From the NCBI RefSeq assembly GCF_000498495.1, contig NZ_AVCS01000006.1, positions 62,001 to 126,000 of the forward strand: a stretch of DNA of 64,000 nt, written 5' to 3'. Of this stretch, positions 59,168 through 64,000 are shown piece after piece. Each line of letters starts with the position of its first letter. The first letter of the stretch is position 1. This DNA comes from Flavobacterium enshiense DK69. Lineage in GTDB: Bacteria; Bacteroidota; Bacteroidia; Flavobacteriales; Flavobacteriaceae. The translations under genes and the position numbers were made by a program. The notes beneath the pieces are model-generated. The model did no database searches. It had not been told where the DNA came from and was given only the letters and a program-made list of their open reading frames with translations.

Positions 59168-61894
59168 ATGAGTAAAAAACTACTTCAAGCGGTTACATTG
59201 ACTGGTTTCCTGTTTTCGGTTATCTCTTCTTCAAATGCTCAGGAAGGAGATAAGTACGTAAAACAGCAAATCAGAGACGGAAAGGGAAATGTGTCTTTAA
59301 TCACTTTTAATGAACGAGCTATCTACAAGACAAGCGATTTTAAACAAGTATTTAAAGATCAGTTGGGAGCAAAGGAAGATGCTCATTTTCAAAAAATGAC
59401 TTCAGAGACAGACAAAGAAGGGTTTGTACACGAGAAATATCAACTTTTTCATAAAGGGGTAAAAGTAGAATTTGCAACTTATTCTCTGCATTCTAAACAG
59501 GAAAAATTGGTTTCATTAAGCGGAGAGTTTTATTCTTTGGAAAATATTGAAATGAATCCGGTTCTGACAGGCTCTCAGGCTTTTGATATAGCATTGCGCC
59601 AAATCGGAGCAACTGCATATCTTTGGGAAAATGATTTGGAAGCTGGGAAAATGGGTTATGCCAAACCTGAAGGAGAATTGGTTTTACTTCCTTCTGTCGA
59701 TGATGAAAATGAGGGAGTCACTTCTTTCAAATTGGCATATAAATTTGATATTTATGCTACAAATCCGGTAAGTAGAGGGGATGTTTATATCGATGCGTTT
59801 ACAGGAAATACGTTGTTCTACAATGCCACTATTAAACATATTGGAGAATTCACGCATGGAGCCAAAGGAAATGCCTTGTTCAAAAAAGGTACAATGGTGG
59901 ATTCTGCGAATTCAGCTACCAGATATTCAGGAGATCAAAATATTGAGACTTCATTAAACGGTTCGAATTACGTTTTGGCCGATAATACCAGAGGATTGGG
60001 AGTTTTTACTTATAATATGCAAAAAGGGACCAATTATAGTGCTGCGGTAAATTTTACAGATGCTGATAACAATTGGACAGCCGCGGAATTCAATAACGCC
60101 AATAAAGACAATGGTGCTTTGGATGCTCACTGGGGTGCCGGTAAAACTTATGATTACTTGTTAAATGCTCACGGAAGAAACGGTTATAATAACGACGGTG
60201 CAGCAATTAAAAACTATGTTCACTATAGCAATGCTTACAATAATGCGTACTGGAACGGTAGTGTGATGACTTACGGGGATGGCAGTGGAGTCGGGGGATT
60301 CAATATGCTAACATCATTGGACGTTGCAGCTCACGAAATTGGACATGCATTATGCAGCAGTACTGCTAATTTGGCTTATCAAAAAGAATCTGGCGCACTA
60401 AATGAGGCTCTTTCTGATATTTGGGCAGCGTGTGTTGAATATTTCGCAGCGCCATCTAAGCAAATATGGTTAATAGGTGAAGATATTGAGATGAGAACCG
60501 GACACGTGTCACTACGTTCTATGAGTAATCCTAAAGCTGAAGGTCAACCGGATACTTATGGCGGTACAAATTGGAAAAGCCAAAAATGTGTTCCGACTTC
60601 CAATAACGATTACTGTGGTGTTCATACCAACAGCGGTGTCTTGAATCACTGGTTCTATATTTTGACAGAAGGTAAAACAGGGACTAATGATTTAGGAAAT
60701 GCATATAGCGTTACCGGAATAGGAATAAACAAAGCGGCTAATATAGTTTACCGATTGGAGACTGTATACCTGACATCAAATGCAACTTATGCAAGTGCGA
60801 GAACTTACGGGATTCAGGCAGCTACCGATCTTTTTGGAGCAAACTCACCTGAAGTTATAGCTACAACAAATGCTTTTTATGCTGTGGGTGTAGGCGCTGC
60901 TTACGTTAGCAACATTGATACTACAGCTCCAAGTGCTCCTATAAATTTGATTGCTGCTGGAACTACACAAACAAGTACAAATTTGACTTGGTCAGCTTCT
61001 ACAGACAATATCAGTGTTACGGGCTACAATGTTTATCAGGACGGATTGCTTATCGGGACTTCACCTACGGCTTCCTTCGCTGTTACAAGTCTTGCTCCTG
61101 CTACAAATTATTTGTTTACTGTAAAAGCGTATGATGCGGCAGGTAACCTTTCAAGTGTGAGCAATACGGCTACAGCAACGACTTTGGCCATCGGAACTTA
61201 TTGTAATTCAAAAGGAAATGATGCTTCTAAGGATAATATCGCAAAAGTTGTTTTCAATGCGATTTCCAACAATTCGACATCAACAAATGGCTATGAGAAT
61301 TTTACGGGCATTTCAACGGATGTTTTATCAGGTTCGAGCTATACAGTTACGATAACGCCAAACAGATCAAGTAAAGCGGCAAAAGAAGGTTATGCAGTAT
61401 TTATTGATTTGAATGCTGATGGTGATTTTGTTGATTCTGGTGAGACTGTATGGTCATTGGCCGCTACAAATGCTTCGGTTGTTTCGGGTACGATTAGAAT
61501 TCCTGGCAATGCAGTTTTGGGGAATACAAGAATGCGTGTATCAATGAAATTGAATGGTATACCAACTGCTTGCGAAACATTAGCGTCAGGTCAGGTTGAA
61601 GATTATACTGTGAATGTGATTTCCACAAATCCTGTAGCTACAAATTACGAGGTTTCTGCCGTAGATGACTTTGATGTAATAATTTATCCGAACCCGGTTG
61701 AAAACTATTTGCAAGTTATAATTTTAAACAATATAGAAACTTCTTATTCGATTGTTAACCAAATCGGACAGGAAGTGAAAAGTGGAAAAGTAAACGGAGG
61801 AAATATTGACGTTTCAGATTTGACTGTCGGAATTTATTTCCTTAGAATTAATGGCTTAAATTCATCTGTTTCTAAGAAATTCATCAAGAAATAG
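59168..61894 (+). CDS. Secreted M4 metallopeptidase with FN3, GEVED and T9SS sorting domains
   Basis: A 908-residue thermolysin-family zinc protease exported by the type IX system. Domains in order: signal peptide (LTGFLFSVISSSNAQ); FTP/PepSY propeptide (to about residue 220); M4 catalytic part with HEIGH at 389-393, third zinc ligand Glu413 in NEALSD and the transition-state His486 in GVHTNSG; a fibronectin type III domain (about 590-675); a GEVED domain (about 700-815, ending in GQVEDYTV); and a C-terminal type A sorting domain (IIYPNPVENYL... VGIYFLRI). The 20-residue gap from His393 to Glu413 equals that of thermolysin. All catalytic residues are present. Confidence 0.93.
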   Translation: MSKKLLQAVTLTGFLFSVISSSNAQEGDKYVKQQIRDGKGNVSLITFNERAIYKTSDFKQVFKDQLGAKEDAHFQKMTSETDKEGFVHEKYQLFHKGVKVEFATYSLHSKQEKLVSLSGEFYSLENIEMNPVLTGSQAFDIALRQIGATAYLWENDLEAGKMGYAKPEGELVLLPSVDDENEGVTSFKLAYKFDIYATNPVSRGDVYIDAFTGNTLFYNATIKHIGEFTHGAKGNALFKKGTMVDSANSATRYSGDQNIETSLNGSNYVLADNTRGLGVFTYNMQKGTNYSAAVNFTDADNNWTAAEFNNANKDNGALDAHWGAGKTYDYLLNAHGRNGYNNDGAAIKNYVHYSNAYNNAYWNGSVMTYGDGSGVGGFNMLTSLDVAAHEIGHALCSSTANLAYQKESGALNEALSDIWAACVEYFAAPSKQIWLIGEDIEMRTGHVSLRSMSNPKAEGQPDTYGGTNWKSQKCVPTSNNDYCGVHTNSGVLNHWFYILTEGKTGTNDLGNAYSVTGIGINKAANIVYRLETVYLTSNATYASARTYGIQAATDLFGANSPEVIATTNAFYAVGVGAAYVSNIDTTAPSAPINLIAAGTTQTSTNLTWSASTDNISVTGYNVYQDGLLIGTSPTASFAVTSLAPATNYLFTVKAYDAAGNLSSVSNTATATTLAIGTYCNSKGNDASKDNIAKVVFNAISNNSTSTNGYENFTGISTDVLSGSSYTVTITPNRSSKAAKEGYAVFIDLNADGDFVDSGETVWSLAATNASVVSGTIRIPGNAVLGNTRMRVSMKLNGIPTACETLASGQVEDYTVNVISTNPVATNYEVSAVDDFDVIIYPNPVENYLQVIILNNIETSYSIVNQIGQEVKSGKVNGGNIDVSDLTVGIYFLRINGLNSSVSKKFIKK

Positions 61895-61930
61895 AAGCAT
61901 TTGTTTTCTGAAAAAGCAACCACAATAAAT

Positions 61931-61964
61931 GGGAGGCTGTCCAAATGTGTGGCCTCCTTTTTTA
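61931..61964 (+). terminator. Terminator after the M4 protease gene
   Basis: GGAGGC (61932-61937) pairs with GCCTCC (61952-61957), with a 14-base loop, followed by T7. The stem is short, but the U-tract is good. Confidence 0.72.
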
Positions 61965-62151
61965 TTGATACCAAAATAAATCCTGAGGCAAAATATCGTA
62001 CAAGATTATAAGCCGATTTTACATATAGTCTATTTGTGTTGCGAGTATGGTTAATCAGGGTTCTCATAGTATAATTCGAAAAGGATTGGTATTATGCAGA
62101 GTAATAATAAGTTGGTGGTTTTCAGAAAGCAGTTGTTAATGGATTAGTAAT

Positions 62152-62192
62152 AGAAAACCCGTCTCAAAATAAGAAGACGGGTTTTCTTTTTT
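62152..62192. terminator. Terminator hairpin (likely for the minus-strand lipoprotein gene or both strands)
   Basis: AGAAAACCCGTCT (62152-62164) and AGACGGGTTTTCT (62175-62187) pair perfectly over 13 bp around a 10-base loop. T-rich sequence follows on the plus strand. It is 80 bases beyond the stop codon of the lipoprotein gene. Confidence 0.8.
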
Positions 62193-62266
62193 TGTTGCTC
62201 TTTGTTCTATTTTCCCTAATAAAGCAAATATTTAAATTTTCAAGAATGGTGTTTCGGGAATAATCC

Positions 62267-63070
62267 TTAAGGGTTGTTGTTTTGTTCTGAGTTGGTTTCG
62301 TCTAGTTTGGCAACATTCTTTTTTGTCGGGAATTCTACTTTTAATCCTAACGATATCATATCCCATTCCTGGTAATTCTCGTAGAAATATTGGTCTCCTA
62401 AATTATAACTGAGTGTATATTGAAGTTGTAATTTAACTTTCTCAAGTCCACCTTGCAGGGTTATGGCCGGTTCTGCAACCCATTGCGAATTATTATCTTT
62501 TAAGTAATCTGCTTCGGTAATATAGGTATAAGTATTTTCTGCGCTATAGAAAGGATAATTTCCTGAAATGTTGTTGTAATTCACATTTGCAAGGCGGGTA
62601 GATAAAGAGGCATTAAAGTATTTACTGCTAAAACTTATGCTGGGTTGAGCTCCAAAACGGGTAAAGTGAGTCTTAACGTACGCATATTCGCCGGTTCCTT
62701 CAGATGTTTGTTCATATTGTGTTTTCCCAAAAGCAATCAGGCCATAAGTTTCAAAAACGAATGATTTGGAAATTTTTTTATAATAGCCTCCGCCGAATTC
62801 TATAATATTTCCTTTTCCGCTTGAGTTATATTCCATGTCGTCTGCAGAATTTACCCAATCGGCATTTAATTGCAAGGCAATTTTATCGGTTAATCCGTAG
62901 GCGCCCTGAAGTTCGAAACCGTTCGTGTATTCAGTGGCATTAATGCCAATTGAAAGGTTTGTTTGTCCTTTTTCTTTCATTACCGGTATGTTTTGAGTGT
63001 TTGGGGCATAGTAAAGAGGAAAACAGCCGGACAGAGAGAGGCAAACTAAAAGTATAGTTGTATTTTTCAT
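62267..63070 (-). CDS. Putative outer membrane lipoprotein of unknown function (beta-rich)
   Basis: About 267 residues. The start is the ATG at 63070, which gives a lipoprotein signal (TTILLVCLSLSGC, Cys16); the frame opens nine bases earlier at a TTG. The mature part has alternating beta-strand patterns (QTNLSIGINATEYTNGFELQ, GAYGLTDKIALQLNADWVNS, ISKSFVFETYGLIAFGKTQY and LQLQYTLSYNL), resembling an eight- or ten-stranded outer membrane barrel attached to a lipid. I do not recognise a named family. It is a single gene with no operon partner. Confidence 0.75.
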   Translation of the reverse strand: MKNTTILLVCLSLSGCFPLYYAPNTQNIPVMKEKGQTNLSIGINATEYTNGFELQGAYGLTDKIALQLNADWVNSADDMEYNSSGKGNIIEFGGGYYKKISKSFVFETYGLIAFGKTQYEQTSEGTGEYAYVKTHFTRFGAQPSISFSSKYFNASLSTRLANVNYNNISGNYPFYSAENTYTYITEADYLKDNNSQWVAEPAITLQGGLEKVKLQLQYTLSYNLGDQYFYENYQEWDMISLGLKVEFPTKKNVAKLDETNSEQNNNP

Positions 63071-63285
63071 AAGCACCAATTTTATATTAAATAAAATCTC
63101 TCCGAACTAAATTGATTGCCTGCCGCGATTTAGAAACAGACAATGAGCATAATCAAAAATTCATCGGTGTTGGAAAAATGTAAAGTGCTTAAAATCAATT
63201 TGATTACAGCCTGTATAAAGTTACAATTTTTCTGAATAAATGGTTTTGAAAAGTTTCAAAAAGATGAAGGTGTTTTTCTATACTA

Positions 63286-63314
63286 AAAAAGACCGCTGTT
63301 GAGGCGGTCTTTTT
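63286..63314. terminator. Terminator after the fumarase gene
   Basis: AAAAAGACCGC at 63286-63296 pairs with GCGGTCTTTTT at 63304-63314 around a 7-base loop. It lies just beyond the fumarase stop codon and has A- and T-tracts on either side. Confidence 0.85.
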
Positions 63315-63338
63315 GTTTTATCTAAAAAACGGTCTTTC

Positions 63339-64000
63339 TTACAAATTTTCAAAAAAATCATTCCCTTTATCATCCGTAATGATGAACGCAGGGAAATCTT
63401 TAATAGTGATTTTACGAACCGCTTCCATGCCCAATTCTTCAAAATCAACCACTTCTACGGAAAGGATGTTTTCTTTGGCTAAAATCGCGGCAGGTCCGCC
63501 AATCGAGCCTAAATAAAATCCTCCGTATTTGTTGCATGCATTGGTGACATCTTTGGAACGGTTTCCTTTGGCCAGCATGATCATGCTTCCGCCATTTTTC
63601 TGGAATTCGTCCACATAAACGTCCATACGTCCGGCAGTAGTTGGTCCGAAACTTCCTGATGGCATTCCTTCCGGAGTTTTCGCCGGTCCGGCATAATAAA
63701 TCGGATGGTTTTTGAAGTAGTCCGGCATAGGTTTTCCGGCGTCTAACAATTCTTTGATTTTCGCATGGGCGATATCACGGGCCACAATCAGGGTTCCATT
63801 TAGTTTCAAACGGGTTTTGATCGGGTATTTTGACAATTCTGCCAATACTTCCGACATCGGTCTGTTCAAGTCGATTTCTACTGGATCTTCCAAATGCGGA
63901 GCCGTTTCTGGTAAGAACTGTTTTGGATTTACTTCTAATTGCTCAACGAAGATACCTTCTTTGGTAATTTTTCCTTTGATATTTCTGTCGGCCGAACAGG
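63339..64000 (-). CDS. Fumarate hydratase class I (Fe-S), C-terminal part (cut by window edge)
   Basis: An oxygen-sensitive [4Fe-4S] fumarase that converts fumarate to malate in the TCA cycle. The reading frame stays open to the window edge; a TTG at 63893 is internal. The edge reads [20 protein letters not shown], whose first Cys corresponds to one of the three cluster ligands (Cys318-like in E. coli FumA). The C-terminal beta domain follows ([40 protein letters not shown] and [16 protein letters not shown]), typical of class I fumarases. About 220 residues are visible of roughly 535 expected. Confidence 0.92.
   Translation of the reverse strand, partial: CSADRNIKGKITKEGIFVEQLEVNPKQFLPETAPHLEDPVEIDLNRPMSEVLAELSKYPIKTRLKLNGTLIVARDIAHAKIKELLDAGKPMPDYFKNHPIYYAGPAKTPEGMPSGSFGPTTAGRMDVYVDEFQKNGGSMIMLAKGNRSKDVTNACNKYGGFYLGSIGGPAAILAKENILSVEVVDFEELGMEAVRKITIKDFPAFIITDDKGNDFFENL

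Larger units (their letters stand above)
61895..62266. other. Gap between the protease gene and the lipoprotein gene
   Basis: These 372 bases contain two terminator hairpins (61931 and 62152) and about 190 bases of AT-rich DNA between them with no supported gene. The two hairpins imply that the space between could be a small separate transcript, but I see no promoter for one. Confidence 0.55.

Noticed and set aside
62077-62105. Similarity to the 3' end of the RlmI-like gene (shared AAAGGATTGGTATT and a nearby AGAGTA, compare 58815-58842), suggesting a duplicated gene fragment
   Set aside because: The match is 14 bases plus a short tail; with a 64-kb window several 14-base matches are expected by chance, and the surrounding DNA and reading frame do not continue the similarity.
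63894-64000. Treating the fumarase as starting at the TTG at 63893
   Set aside because: Translation continues in frame to the window edge with the conserved [12 protein letters not shown] segment, so the gene is cut by the edge and does not start internally.
1-64000. Search for insertion sequences, phage genes, integrases, toxin-antitoxin pairs, restriction systems, CRISPR, tRNA and rRNA
   Set aside because: None found by reading both strands; gene content is core and the composition is uniform apart from codon bias in the ATP synthase genes.

Overview
The window looks like a chromosomal segment of a gliding member of the Flavobacteriaceae (Flavobacterium or a close relative). The reasons are AT-rich DNA, TAnnTTTG-type -7 promoter boxes in many intergenic gaps, the type IX secretion/gliding genes sprE (porW) and gldH, two large secreted proteins with C-terminal type A T9SS sorting domains, Bacteroidetes-typical families (DUF5687, DUF4292, DUF4254, a CCDC81-like HU/SPOR protein), and an ATP synthase cluster that lacks atpD and atpC. 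I see no insertion sequence, prophage, CRISPR array, rRNA or tRNA. This is core chromosome rather than an island.

Layout. 1-2.1 kb: the start of upp (runs off the left edge), then a DUF4254 protein and a GT9 glycosyltransferase. 2.1-6.6 kb: an orphan PaaE-like reductase, then a PadR / membrane protein / DUF5687 permease / ABC ATPase operon. 6.7-15.6 kb: sprE, a bactofilin, two small AtpI-like membrane proteins, then atpB-E-F-H-A-G with its own promoter and two intercistronic hairpins. 15.6-22.7 kb: a GNAT acetyltransferase, a flippase, dut, a sugar nucleotidyltransferase, a TPR protein, a DUF4292 lipoprotein and an EnvC-like protein. 22.7-27.4 kb: acyl-CoA thioesterase, HU/SPOR protein, a candidate structured RNA, dprA, trpS and a PlsC-type acyltransferase. 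27.5-31.4 kb: on the minus strand, a lipoprotein / ECF sigma / trans-envelope beta-barrel operon and recA. 31.6-34.3 kb: a delta-60-repeat secreted protein. 34.4-41.5 kb: an RND efflux operon and a Ca2+/H+ antiporter. 41.8-44.6 kb: a three-gene operon trhO-trhP-ferredoxin for tRNA U34 hydroxylation. 44.7-50.6 kb: AI-2E-type permease, potassium channel and an EmrAB-TolC-like efflux operon. 51-58.8 kb: ricT, gldH, a class A PBP, a CoA transferase pair, a pyruvyl transferase-like protein and an RlmI-like methyltransferase. 59.1-64 kb: a secreted M4 metalloprotease, a small lipoprotein and a class I fumarase that runs off the right edge.

The most notable items are these. (1) In the trhO-trhP-ferredoxin operon the first two proteins end in the same ~84-residue domain (42 of 84 residues identical by hand alignment, no gaps), and the genes are joined by TAATG stop/start overlaps. 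(2) In the lipoprotein-sigma-barrel operon the putative anti-sigma protein appears to combine a cytoplasmic sigma-binding segment, an inner-membrane helix, a ~285-residue linker and an outer-membrane barrel in one chain. (3) A Flavo-1-like RNA candidate lies upstream of the HU/SPOR gene. (4) The RND efflux operon has a near-consensus Bacteroidetes promoter with a palindrome just downstream of the expected transcription start. (5) Hairpins follow atpE and atpA and could set subunit ratios.
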